Shown: positions 40,341 to 50,879 of the stretch, piece by piece
How the letters are laid out: each line of letters begins with the position of its first letter
Numbering within the stretch: position 1 is the first letter of the stretch
NCBI GenBank assembly: GCA_021399435.1
Contig: JAJTUP010000050.1
Location: 310,001-374,000, forward strand
DNA from: Diaporthe sp. PMI_573
Lineage: Eukaryota > Ascomycota > Sordariomycetes > Diaporthales > Diaporthaceae
DNA: 64,000 nt
Direction: 5' to 3'
The notes under the pieces: generated by a model
Told to the model about the DNA's origin: nothing
Seen by the model: the letters and a program-made list of their open reading frames with translations, nothing else
Database searches by the model: none
Position numbers and translations under genes: made by a program

Positions 40341-40535
40341 GTCGCCTTCTCGGCAGACGGGCGGCAGCTTGCATCTGGGTCCTGGGATAAGACGGTTAAG
40401 ATCTGGGATGCCGAGAGCGGCGCCAAAATAAACACGCTCGAGGGCCATAGCGGTACGGTTACATCAGTCACCTTCTCGGCAGACGGGCGGCGGCTCGCAT
40501 CTGGGTCCTACGATACGACGGTCCTGGGGCCGTCA
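40341..40535 (+). pseudogene. WD40-repeat fragment of an NLR-type (HET-like) protein
   Basis: One frame reads [40 protein letters not shown] and [20 protein letters not shown], which is one and a half WD40 repeats. The two repeats share nearly the same FSADGR.LASGS core, as in the high-identity WD40 arrays of fungal STAND/NLR proteins that take part in non-self recognition. A one-base loss just upstream (around 40336) shifts the previous repeat. The NACHT domain and other repeats are not in the window. Confidence 0.7.
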
Positions 40536-42531
40536 TCTGATGCAGTATATTGAGTAGGGCCGGGAGTTAGGCTTAGAGCGGGCGGGAATGGTTGAATGCT
40601 GATATCAAGACTAGCTGGTGAAACTGCCGATATTGGATCTCGGGCGCTGATGGTCCTTCATAGTTAACGTCTGGTAGCTGTGCCTAGACGCCACAGATAA
40701 TGATGTTATTTTAGTTTTAGCTAGGTGGGTACTTTTGCAACTATAAACGTCCTCTGTATTCGTTCTGAACACGGTATTTCCGCATTAGGGCGTAAAGGAA
40801 TGTCTTACTATTATGAAAAAGAGTGTGACGCTCTCATGTAACGTTACTGCCTATAGTTTAGTGTGCCAAAGCTGTCTGTTTCCGCTTGAGCAGGGTCAAA
40901 GTGTATTGCTGATCAGTTAATGGCGGAATGAAGGTGTCTTTAATCGTAAAGCGATTGTATTCTTGAGCGTCGTTGATAAGTCGTAGGCCCCTATCTAACT
41001 CATCATACAGAAACTACTTAAGAACTCCTTTGCTAAGATGCTTTTTGAACACCTTGACGACCTTGTTGCAAAAGATAAAAGGTATCGGAATACTTTGTGA
41101 TTGATAGGGCTCGTAGGGAATTCTCGCTCCTCCCGACTGCATCCTGGGGCTTGTGCGAGGCAGGGAGAGCGATGGGATCCAGCGAGAGAAAGCAAAAACG
41201 TGTTTTGTGAACGGAGGACGGCCTGGAGATTTGAGGAGAGCTTGGCTTAGTCATCCTGCATGGCACACCCCTTGCGGGATGCAATGCTGCAAATTCCGGT
41301 GATGCGCTTGTGGGCGGACCAGAAGCCAACGTAAATCATCTCATTATCAAAAGATTATCTTCAGCGGCCATCCATGCCCCGATTGGAATCTCAGAGAGCA
41401 GCTGCACAGCTTCGGATGCTCCAGAGTTTGCAGCGGGATGGCGCTGATATCACTAGCGAGATGGGCTACCAAGAGCATGCAGTCCAAATACCCTATTCCC
41501 CCAGCCCCTGCCAGATAAATCATGCAAGAATACCACTGACCCTTTACAAATGTATATCTCTAACCGATGTTAGAAATGGTCCAGAATTATATGGTCATAT
41601 AAAACCAATCTAGCAAACACACAGCAACACAGCGACAGACTAGTGTATCGTCTCATATGTGGTCACCCCCTATGGCCGATGTTGGGCGGGTACTTTTACC
41701 CGACTACCTTAACATTTTATATGAAGGACCGTGGCGCCTTGTAAAGAAGAATTTAGTTACAGCCTTATGGCCATCCTTCGTAAGCGCAACGTCGGCCCCG
41801 GTATTAGAGCCCGACCTTTCAAAGCAGTCCTTGTAAGATGATACAGTGTAGCGGAGGTGCGGCAGTATCGTCGATACATTTATGTTACTATGTCCTTTGT
41901 TAGCAAAATCAGTTGCTTTTAAGCCAAAAGCTAAACACAAACCTGGATTCAATGTATTTCCATGGAATAGCTCTGTACGCTGTGATCAACGCCTGTATCG
42001 CGTATTTATTGTCTGTGTTTGACGCCACTATTCGTCGAAGTGGTTAGGTCCTCCCCCTGCGTTGCATGCTGATCTTGTCTCAGCTCGGTTTCAATTGCTA
42101 CATAGGTATTGACCACATTACAGTGACCCGCTCCCTTTACCAACGTGAGGGCGAACTCTGTGCAGAGGCTCAGGCTGATGATATTGAGTTCCTGCTTACC
42201 AGACATTGCGAAAGCTTATTGTTGGCTGACGGCAACGCGTATGAAAAGACGAACACAATGGAAGATCAAGACAGGATGCTCACAAGACGACGCAAGCCGG
42301 CGAATCGTCGTCGGTTTTATATAACGCCGTCGCTGGGCAACCTTTTTCCGAACCACATGTATCCACCGCAAGGATACGTGCCGGCGCTCAAGAAGACGGG
42401 CGATATAGTGCCTTCTATCCATACTTTCGGTTTTGGTTGCACTCTCAGGTGAGGACTCCTGAATTCCATCGCAGAATCGGCGGTTGGCGTTATTGCCCAA
42501 CGGACAGCTTTCGCTTTTCCAAACTATTGAA
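40536..42531. other. 2-kb interval without recognised genes
   Basis: ORFs here are short and domain-free. It is mostly AT-rich intergenic DNA, possibly eroded transposon sequence. Confidence 0.45.
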
Positions 42532-43590
42532 TTACACCACCTCAGCTGTGCAGAAAAGTTTGTATTCTTTCTCCAAACCTTCGCCCTCATCGTCAAGACC
42601 GCCATGAATGTTTGCAATTGCAAGTTTGATGTCGTCGTCATTCTCTAGGAGAACAAGATCACCGTCTTTGTCGCGGTACTTTATACGCAACTCGAGACGG
42701 CCAAGATTTGATCTGGTCATCATGAGAAGCTCAGAGCCTATGCTTTCCACAACCGAGTAATATGTAGTGTTGCTGGTAACTGAGAGCTCAGCGTCAATCC
42801 GGAGTCTTTGCACCTTGACATCGGACCGCGTGAACGCACCAATGGGGGTATGTCCGGGCAAGTGTTTCGATCTTGGCCATGTATGCGTACCAATCGACTG
42901 TGAGGTCTTACTGTCCATCAGCTCTGCCCGGGTGTTGGTTTTTTGGGCCTCAAGACACTGCTTTGAAGCCCATTTTCCCAATCGGTATGAGGGACTATAT
43001 CCGAAGCCTCCCTTTGTTGCTGAGGGCTGGAGTGAACTTCCTTTACCGACTCCGCGTGTAATTGATCTAGAACAGGGCACTGCCCAGCTCCTCTACCACA
43101 TTGTGACCCCAGACTAGCAACCCAGTTCTCCCTGATCTCCTCGTTTATAAACTTGATTACCAAAGTCTCTTTCTCACAGACGCCCTTCCACGAAATGTGT
43201 AATTCGCTTCTCTCCAACCGCGTCAGTTGAATGTTCTTTTGCATTTTGATGGAAATCTGCAGTTAACTGTTAGCATCTAATGTCCTGTACGTTTGCTAAT
43301 CTTACGATGGTACCCCCCTTGAGCTGCAACCTTTCTGTCTTCCCACCCACTTTTGGACTCCGGAGCCTCGTCTTTTTCTGCTTTGTTGTAACTTTTTCCC
43401 AGAACGTCAGCTCTTGCTGAAAGAGATAGACCTCGAACGTCTTCTCTCGACACCTCTTTCCGAGAATGACGGTATGTCGATCATAAAGCAGAAGCTTCCC
43501 AAGCGATTCGATCCATTGGCTCTCTTGGCAGGCAGGCGCATGGTGCGGCCTCTCATCGGGGACTGGCGGCGCATCTTGTATGAGGTAGGT
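42532..43590 (-). pseudogene. Cdc24-like C-terminal piece (PH and PB1 domains)
   Basis: The minus strand from about 43590 reads IESLGKLLLYDRHTVILGKR, TFEVYLFQQELTFWEKVTT and ERLQLKGGTI. After a 49-bp intron (43305-43257, with GCTAAC) it continues ISIKMQKNIQLTRLERSELH, ISWKGVCEKETLVIKFINEE and IRENWVASL. This is a PH domain like that of the Rho-GEF Cdc24. A frame change occurs in the linker (between about 43000 and 42915). Then comes a PB1 domain: GRLELRIKYRDKDGDLVLLE, NDDDIKLAIANIHGG. In Cdc24, PB1 binds Bem1 and the DH domain activates Cdc42. Calponin-homology and DH domains are absent here, replaced by an unrelated upstream gene on the same strand. Confidence 0.7.
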
Positions 43591-43692
43591 TCTATGTCAT
43601 ATATTCATCTCAACAAATGGACTATGTCATATGCATCATGGACTCAATCTTTAGTGCTTCGCATGCCTTCGCTCTTTGTCCGACTGTTATCC

Positions 43693-45629
43693 TCACTCGG
43701 ATGCATCTTCGTTCTTCACTTCAGGCTCTTCCTTCTTCACGTCAAGCTCTTCCTTCTTGACTCCAGGCTCTTCCTTCTTGACTCCAAGCTCCTCCTCTTT
43801 CGCTTGACGCTCTTTCTCTTGACGCTGTTCCTCCTCACGCTCTCTTTCTTTACGCTCTCTCTCCTCGTCCTCTTTCTCTTTCATCTTCTGTTCCACTGTA
43901 TAGATCTTCGTCATAATCTCTTTTCTGTTTGTGGAGAGCAGCACGGCAGCGCCCAGCACTTTTCCGGCGGCTCTCTCATCGAGCAGCATGGTGTCGCGGC
44001 TGTACCGATCCGGACTTTCCTGCTCCGTCCACGGTGACAGTGCGCCGATGCCGTGCTGCCACGCCCGCAACCGCCTTCTCGTCGTCCGCCGCTCGGGCGA
44101 CGTCGATGGGATCAAGCACCAGGAGCTTCCCCGTCACGGTACGCGTCACGAAGGCAATGCGTAGGCGGCCATGGTCCGGCTCCCGCACAAACATGAGCGT
44201 GTACTCACCATGTACGATGGGGTAGGGCCCGCGCGTAATCAGCGAGTTCGTGTGTTTGCCGGCTAGCGACTCCCTCGAGGCGAGAGTGAAAGCCTCGTAT
44301 GGCAAGGAGGAGGACACCGCGTACTCGGACTGTTTGTTTTGTTTCGGTTAGTCCATGGCACGCTGGCATTTGGGCAGCCGTGGAGGAATTAGGAAATGAC
44401 AGTCTAGAGAAGTAAAGACGTAGACGTGGGCACCGATAAAAGCTACTTACCTGTTCGTTTCCCAACGCCATCATCAGAGGCAAGGCTAACGGCCAACGCT
44501 GCGCTACATTATCGTACCCATCATCGATGAACGACTCGTCGGCCATGAAAGTCTCGAAACGCGCTATAGACGTATAAAACTCGGCGAGCGGGACCCAGGC
44601 ATCGTGGAGCGGCAAAGGGACAACCTGGCCATAGGTCGCGTTCTTGCCGTGATAGCCGTATATGTAATAGTGGAAATTCGGGTGACATAGTGTAGCTAGT
44701 GTATCGATGTCGAAACTCTCGACGCTTAGCTTGCCTTCGGGAATCGGCAATTGGCCGGCCAAATCGGTTCGAGAATTCGAATCGTAAAGGTCGACAGTCC
44801 CCAGCTGCATCCACATGACCTGGCGAATCTTTGTTGGCATGGGCGACACAAAAGGCGGCGCGGGCTCGTACGGAATCAGGCTCCTTTTGGTGCGCCAGTT
44901 CGACTTGGCCCGCTTCTCGAGCGCCGCCTGAAAGCCGGCGCGGGTTGTGAACTTGCCAATGCGGCAATTCGAAGCCCTAGCGACATTCTCTTGGGATAGG
45001 GCTGGATTGTTCCAGGCGATGAGTTCATTCACCGCCGTCACCTCGACAATCCGCGTTATGTCGTCCGGCACAAGGAACCGGTTGAAGGAGATGTCGAGTA
45101 CATCAAGGTCCGCTGCCTCTCGTTTATAATAGCGGCTGTTATGGGCGACGGCGCCTTTCACCAGCTCGACCACCTGGTCGCTCGATAAGTCTCGGAATTG
45201 GTGTAGATCGACATCTTTCAGGCTCTTGTTGAAGTAGATAAAGGCGGTCAGCAGCAGAGGTACGGCGCCCGGGTGCTCGCCTGAGAATTTCTCTGGGTGC
45301 TTGTTCATGAAACGCTTGAGGGAAGGTCGGAAAGTCCTTTGCCTCTTCAGAACACCTAGATTCGTGGAGGAATAGGAAATCAACAGATCCTCGATGGTGC
45401 CCCAAAAGCGCTGATCGTCTGACTCTGGATCCCTCTTGCGCTTCCTCGACGTGTTAGTAGGTTGCTCTGTCTGCGATTGAGGGGATGCCTGCGCCTCTGC
45501 ACCTAGCTCGGGAAATACCTCTTCCCCTAGTTCAGGTGATCCCTCTGTCTTGAAGGCAGGTGTCGTCTCTGCCTTGAAAGCAGGTGCTTCCTCTGTCTTG
45601 GGCGCAGGTGTTGTCTCTGTCTTGAGCAT
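43693..45629 (-). CDS. orphan nuclear-looking protein, two exons, one frameshift
   Basis: First ATG is 45629. Exon 1 is 45629-44451 and exon 2 is 44330 to 43693, with a 120-bp GTAAGT..CAG intron that joins ALGNEQ to SEYAVSSSLPYEAFTLASR. The N-terminus holds repeats of the type KTEETPAF (residues 1-45) and a basic SRKRKRDPESDD, a likely nuclear signal. The central 300 residues are compact and unfamiliar (LKRQRTFRPSLKRFMNKHPE; YYIYGYHGKNATYGQVVPL). Near 44085-44105 the frame shifts by one base. After it the tail is open again (DRYSRDTMLLDERAAGKVLG) and ends in charged KKEEPGVKKEELDVKKEEPE repeats. Without a second-frame reading the protein would stop at 43976. The shift could be a real mutation or a sequencing error. 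No known domain is recognised. Confidence 0.55.
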
Positions 45630-46790
45630 AAGAAGCAGGATGAACCCGTGCCTAGACGTTGGCGCCACATTCGGAGACGAGAGCTGAACAAGAAGCTGGA
45701 TGAGTTAAGGAAGGTGTATCTTGTGGCCGAGGTGCCCCGCTTCCCCTTCATTCACTTGTGTCTGTATCTTGGTGCCGTCTCGACTGACTGTTTTATCTCA
45801 TCGTCTCGACTTCTTCGCGGCACGGGAAACGTTCAGACAGAGCTGCTAATTAACGTCCCGAGACGAGGACCGGCCGGGCTAGTCATTCCGAACAGAGGAA
45901 AGGGAAAGCTTCTGGGGATTCTTCCGTTCATTCTCTTCTCGCGGCGCTTCGTGCCCTCGACAGCCAACTGCGCATAGGGCCCGTGCTCTGACCTCCATGG
46001 GTAGGGGTTTCTACGTATTCCCAACACCACACTAAACTATGTACAACAAACAGTATTGTTACTCATAAACCCACCCGCCGACCGGAATGTGCACTACGAG
46101 GCCTGACGACGGGCAGGTGCCAAATCAGGGACATCAATCCTTCGCGATATTCTTCATGGAAGCCAGCAATGGTTTGTGTTCCCACGTAATTTCATTACAA
46201 TCGTACAGTCCATAGCCGGCTGTATGCTATCAAACAATGCCTAAAGTCTCCTCCACCTAGGCCTCTTGCTTATGCTGGCCTTGATCCCACGCAGCGGGCT
46301 TGTATTATACTGCGATTGCTAGGAAGAGGCTTCCGAATACAATCTTGCTGCGTTCCTTTACAGCTTAAAGCGAGCTATGATACCGAGCAGGGGCATAACC
46401 AGGTTGAGATGCGGGTCATCCGAGTGGGGGCCTAGGAGTGAGGTGGGGAAGTTCACCTGCAAAGTACAAATGAAAAGGACCATCATCTCGCCAAAAAAAA
46501 TACCGGGATTTTGTTGGTCAATTTGACACTTAGCAAGGGAACGTGAGGAAGACATGTAAGTGGAGACGATCAGCCTAGGGCAGATGTAACACTTGTCCCG
46601 CCACTACCATCCTTATCGACTTCCAAACTTCTTCCCAGTACGGTAGTAGCGTGCGACTGGCACAGAAGTTAAACTCGATGAAGCCTCCATATCCGGCGGG
46701 ATCAACCACGACCATGGTGACGAACTGACACTGTGCAGTCAAATGTCTAGGTTTAAGAGATGTTGTTGTATCAGCTGGTTGAAATGCTAG
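45630..46790. other. interval between two minus-strand genes
   Basis: An antisense ORF (45648-45977) is not supported. The sequence includes the presumed promoter of the orphan gene. No repeats of note. Confidence 0.4.
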
Positions 46791-47434
46791 CTAACTTCGC
46801 AAGGCAGTGACCCAGGTGTGATACCCTACGAGTCCAATGTTTTCATCTGGCTGCGGAGCGGCTAGATCCCCCTCCATTCTGTTAACCCAGTCCAAGAGAC
46901 CATGAATTATCTCAAAGTCTATTGAAATACTGCCCGGGGCAGGGGATAACAAGATATAGGGATCTCCTAGATCGACAGCGATTGGCTCTCCATCATGAAC
47001 TTCGATCAGCTGGCCCCGAGACTGCTGAAATACTGTTGCGTTGGAGCAAGAATCAGTAATGCTGCCCCCAGCGCCAACAAACATAATCACGTCCTGCAGT
47101 TCTGTTGTCAGAGTGGTAGGCATAATAGCCAAGAAGAATTCGTCAGCAATAGCTGACGTAGAGGCAGAAGCTGAGGATAAGACCGCAGTTGACGAGGTAG
47201 GCGTTGTTGTTAATGTGGAATTCCCCGTGCCGAATGAGACCGCTGCGCTGCTAGGTGATAATATTGCAGACTTGGAACTGGTACTCGTCCGAGAAACTCC
47301 TGGTTGCGTGTTAAACGACGCAGTTGACGAGTTAGGTGCTACAGTTGACGTGGAACTCTCTGTACTGAATGAGACCACTGCGCTGTTGAGTGATGCCGTT
47401 GCAGACCCAGAACTGGAACCTGCAGTGATGGAAA
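46791..47434 (-). pseudogene. Ser/Thr-rich protein with DUF7908-like C-terminus, 5'-cut
   Basis: The open minus-strand frame begins after a possible CTGCAG splice acceptor near 47434. It runs through a Ser/Thr-rich linker with repeats (SFSTESSTSTVAPNSSTASF), then DEFFLAIMPTTLTTELQD, VIMFVGAGGSITDSCSNATV, FQQSRGQLIEVHDGEPIAVD and PAPGSISIDFEIIHGLLDWV. The last part resembles the fungal DUF7908 domain of secreted or wall-anchored proteins. The 5' side is replaced by the end of a hAT element (from about 47445), so the signal peptide and any N-terminal domain are gone. Function unknown. Confidence 0.45.
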
Positions 47435-47444
47435 AAAACGTATC

Positions 47445-47560
47445 AGTTTCAATGGTGTTTCGTTGAAACTGAAACCGACCGTCCCATGTTTCAATTGAAA
47501 CCAGCCAGATGTTTGTTTCAAGGTTTCAAACGTTTCAACATAATTCTAGGTTTCCCTGCT
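47445..47560. repeat. hAT subterminal region rich in GTTTCAA/TTGAAAC
   Basis: The heptamer gtttcaa or its complement ttgaaac, and close variants, occurs many times in about 110 bp, in both orientations. Such clusters serve as transposase-binding subterminal motifs in hAT elements. It precedes the hAT ORF at 47738 and directly abuts the truncated Ser/Thr-rich gene. Confidence 0.55.
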
Positions 47561-47737
47561 GCCTAATTAGTTCAAACTGATCTCTGTGGTTGCCTGTGTT
47601 GCCTACGCTGCCTACGAAGTGTCTTAGCTGCCTGGCTGTCAATGGTGCGTTTATATTACAGGTCGTGCATTGCTCGATTGAGTAATCCAGTAATAAATAG
47701 TCAACTGACCTCCTCTGTTAATCACACAAATTTGATC

Positions 47738-48690
47738 ATGTCCACCACCGCCAGCCAACCTAGCTCAGTGACGAAGGCTAATGTGGCCTCAGACGATGAA
47801 TTCAGCGTCTCCGAGCTCACGGAGTACACTGAAAATCTCGAATCACACCCAGTACCCCGAAACGAGCGCAAGAGATCAGCGGCAAGTGGGGAGGACGAAC
47901 CAGCAAAGCGGAAAGCGCGGCAACAAAGACCTCTGGGCTCACACGAGGCCTCCTAAAGATGGAGAACCTCTAAGGAACAAGCATAAACACGAGATCTACT
48001 ATTGTGGCCAGCCACACTGTACGTATGGCGGCACACCGAATTCGAGTCGATTCCGCGCCCATCTGAGCAGCAAGCACAACATCGTCATGAGAGGCGCGCC
48101 ACCAGGAGCTCAAACGATTGCCAATCAAGCGACCATTAATGATATTTTCGGGAGAGAAGGCGAACGCCAGAGAGAACGAGATATTCAGCAAGAAAAAGCC
48201 CTTGTCTCGGCTATTCAACTTCCCGAGTTTAACGAAGCTTGCGCTAGGCTTATTGCTATCCGAAATCTTCCGCATACTCTCCTCGATTGGCCTGAGTTCT
48301 GGGCAGTTATCCTCTCCGTTAACTACATGGGAAAGGATATGATTAGAGTATGCCGCAAGGATGTGCCTCAGCTTCTCCGAAGGACTTTCACCCTCCACAA
48401 GAAAGCGCTTGCGCAAAAGCTTCAAAGTTCGCTCTCGTGGATCCATTTCTCTATCGATATGTGGACAGCCCCGTCAAAAACTGGCTACCAAGCTATCGTT
48501 GCCTCTTGGGTCGATGCAGAATCAATGCAAGCAGAGACTGCTCTCCTTTCCCTCCGCGAATTTAGAGGAACTCACGGCGGCGAGCAGCAAGCTGGTATAT
48601 TCCTTGAGGTTGTTGAAGACTATGCAATCCGGTTAGACAGGATTGGTTTCTTTACCCTTGATAACGCGGCATCGAATGATAATAAGTGGG
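47738..48690 (+). pseudogene. hAT transposase N-terminal two-thirds, frameshifted
   Basis: From ATG 47738 the frame reads MSTTASQPSSVTKANVASDD and RSAASGEDEPAKRKARQQ. A frameshift near 47920-47935 moves it to the frame with WAHTRPPKDGEPLRNKHKHE, then IYYCGQPHCTYGG and RFRAHLSSKH, a BED zinc finger. The central catalytic part follows: LPHTLLDWPEFWAVILSVNY, WIHFSIDMWTAPSKTGYQAI and IGFFTLDNAASND. Homology stops there; the rest of the catalytic domain and the dimerisation domain are missing. Inactive. Confidence 0.8.
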
Positions 48691-49186
48691 AACGGCCCCT
48701 GCACTCTACCACACCAGTAGTCTATTCGGGCCTGTCGCCTGCATTCCGAACCTTAAAGGCGTGAGGTATAGGCTGGCACAGGTGCGCAACTGTGGCGGCC
48801 CATGATCCCAAAGGGGCCTAGCTTACGGAGAAACCGCTACGTCGGCCAATGGTACCACCAGCTCAGACTCGTTCGATTTGAACGAGTCTCGTCCGGGGCA
48901 CGCAAGCGCAAGAGCACAGGATGGCATTGTATAAATGGCACCATTCCACTATTCACACGAGGAGCAGTCACTTGACGCCCCAGCCTGGCCACCACAGTTT
49001 CTTCTCTGATCAGAAGCTCACTAATCATTCAAAGGATCAGCGCGAGCAGCGTCGTACGGCCGCATTAAGCAGCACAACGAAGCATATAACCGATTTTCGA
49101 GTGGACGAAGACAAGCCCACACCCCGCCGCGGGTACGGCACTGACTCAAACTGTTCCTTCCGCCGATAGCAAACAATACAGCCCCG
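48691..49186. other. interval between hAT remnant and orphan gene
   Basis: No supported gene. A short inverted repeat (cgttcgatttgaacg) occurs at about 48870-48885. Confidence 0.4.
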
Positions 49187-50518
49187 ATGGAGGAAGAAAA
49201 GATCAGCCAATTTGAGGTCCTCCTAACGGAGTCGCAGGCCGCGCCCCTCAAGGAGTTCAATGAAAGTGTTCGCCGCTGCGAGACCGATGCTGAGAAATTC
49301 TCCCTGTGCAAGCAGATGCGCAGCCAACTGCTGGAACAGCAAAATGCATTGGACATGTTCATTGCCGTTACCGAGCAGGTAATGCTTGATATCTGCCCAA
49401 AATATCAAAAATATAAGAAAAGAAGGCAGACACAGGACAAGGCCGAGGACGACGAAGAATGGCACCGATTTATTGGCGTCGCAGCCAGCGGATCCGATAT
49501 CATTGAGAAGTGTTTGCCACACCTGAGAACGGCAAGCCTTGTCTGGGGTCGCGATAAAATCCAACATTACCGCTGGCACGACAGAGGGTGGTCCTTCTGC
49601 AAGAAACTTGGCGCCGTCGCGAAGAAGATGACGTGGCAGGAATTTGTTACCAAGGCAAACAAACTCTTGTGGCAAAGAGCTACCATGGAGCGCAAGCACA
49701 GGAGACGCCACATAAGGAACTCGCCAGATCCGCTCGATGAGAACGAATTACATAGTCTACGAGCCTGGTCAGGCGAGCACCCGTACATCAAAGACAAAGA
49801 CCCTGATCAGATCGAGCTCGTCCCCGAGTTCCTGGCTCCTGGGGAGTTGCCCGATGGGTTCGGATTCGACAAATTTGGCCTCCTAGTCCGCAGCCAGCAT
49901 GCACTACCACTTTCACAACACGGGACCGACGCGCCCGAGGTTGATCCCAAGACAGCTGCGTCGCTGGATCCCGAGCCTGTCGACGGCAGCCCTCGAACTG
50001 TGGACCAGGATACGAGAATGATCTCACCGGCGTCTGAAATAGCCAGCGAGGCATCATCAAGTAACCTCACCATCTTTGATTCCACTCCTGGCCAGTGTTC
50101 GGGATCCGCTGCCAGGAGGGGGAGTCCGGATTCAAGGGGCTTCGATACTGCTGGCACTTCCTCACCTTGCTCAGACCCTGCGGTCCCCGGGGAGGAGGCT
50201 GATGCTCAAGCCGCGGATGACGCTCACGACGCCAATGGTGATAGGGTCGCTGTCGTTGGTGAGCCGAGCCGTCCCAAAGTGCGAGCACTTCGCCGACGAA
50301 AAGGCCGTATCTTCCGTTCAAAGTCGAAACCTAGCACCACAGAAGGGGCCACTGGGCCACTCGAGACAGCACGCACAGGGCGGTGTTGTCCAGCTACTAT
50401 TACACCTGAGTTCTTACGGATTCTCGACCTTGAACCTTGGATCGCACTTCTGCACCGAGCGCTCTGTCCAGCCTCATTCGGTATAGCGGCGACGCTATCC
50501 CGCGAGAGTTATGTGTGA
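49187..50518 (+). CDS. orphan 443-residue protein, coiled-coil N-terminus
   Basis: An intronless ORF from ATG 49187. Residues 1-75 are helical and charged (FNESVRRCETDAEKFSLCKQ; LLEQQNALDMFIAV). Residues 90-215 form the most protein-like part (HRFIGVAASGSDIIEKCLPH; YRWHDRGWSFCKKLGAVAKK; MTWQEFVTKANKLLWQRATM). Residues 240-380 are acidic and disordered, followed by a basic patch (KVRALRRRKGRIFRSKSKP) that could be a nuclear signal. No domain is recognised. It sits alone between hAT remnants, typical of lineage-specific fungal genes. It may be part of a mobile element; no terminal repeats were found around it. Confidence 0.5.
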   Translation: MEEEKISQFEVLLTESQAAPLKEFNESVRRCETDAEKFSLCKQMRSQLLEQQNALDMFIAVTEQVMLDICPKYQKYKKRRQTQDKAEDDEEWHRFIGVAASGSDIIEKCLPHLRTASLVWGRDKIQHYRWHDRGWSFCKKLGAVAKKMTWQEFVTKANKLLWQRATMERKHRRRHIRNSPDPLDENELHSLRAWSGEHPYIKDKDPDQIELVPEFLAPGELPDGFGFDKFGLLVRSQHALPLSQHGTDAPEVDPKTAASLDPEPVDGSPRTVDQDTRMISPASEIASEASSSNLTIFDSTPGQCSGSAARRGSPDSRGFDTAGTSSPCSDPAVPGEEADAQAADDAHDANGDRVAVVGEPSRPKVRALRRRKGRIFRSKSKPSTTEGATGPLETARTGRCCPATITPEFLRILDLEPWIALLHRALCPASFGIAATLSRESYV

Positions 50519-50876
50519 AACATTGATCAATTCATTTCCTAGTGAGCTATGTCTACTCATCGACCAGAGGGCAAAGTGTGCATCCGCCACCGAACCACTT
50601 GAGGTCATTTGGGTTAGAGATCCACAGCCAAAAGCATCAAGTACTTGCCCGCTTATGTCGGAGAAACCCCAAGACAATGGAGAAACTCTGGCTAAAGACC
50701 ATCCGTTCATGCAACTCAAGGATTTAGCTGTCAAAGCAGTGTTGGAAGAGTTTTGCTTCGTGGAAGATCGAGCAGATGGGGACGGGCACAACGGAGTCTC
50801 TAGGATCTGCCCAAGGAGAGTTGGAACAAGCCTTCGGCGACCAGCACGACTCGTTCATCGCGCTCGGTGCGGTTAG
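50511..50876 (+). CDS. hypothetical ORF overlapping the orphan gene end
   Basis: An ATG-initiated 121-codon ORF in another frame, overlapping the previous stop by 8 bases. Part of it (HPFMQLKDLAVKAVLEEFCF) looks helical, but no family is recognised. It may be a former 3' exon or chance. Confidence 0.2.
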   Translation: MCETLINSFPSELCLLIDQRAKCASATEPLEVIWVRDPQPKASSTCPLMSEKPQDNGETLAKDHPFMQLKDLAVKAVLEEFCFVEDRADGDGHNGVSRICPRRVGTSLRRPARLVHRARCG

Positions 50877-50879
50877 CGA

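Noticed and set aside
45648..45977. Plus-strand ORF of 109 codons
   Set aside because: It overlaps the 5' region of the orphan gene in antisense and shows no domain.
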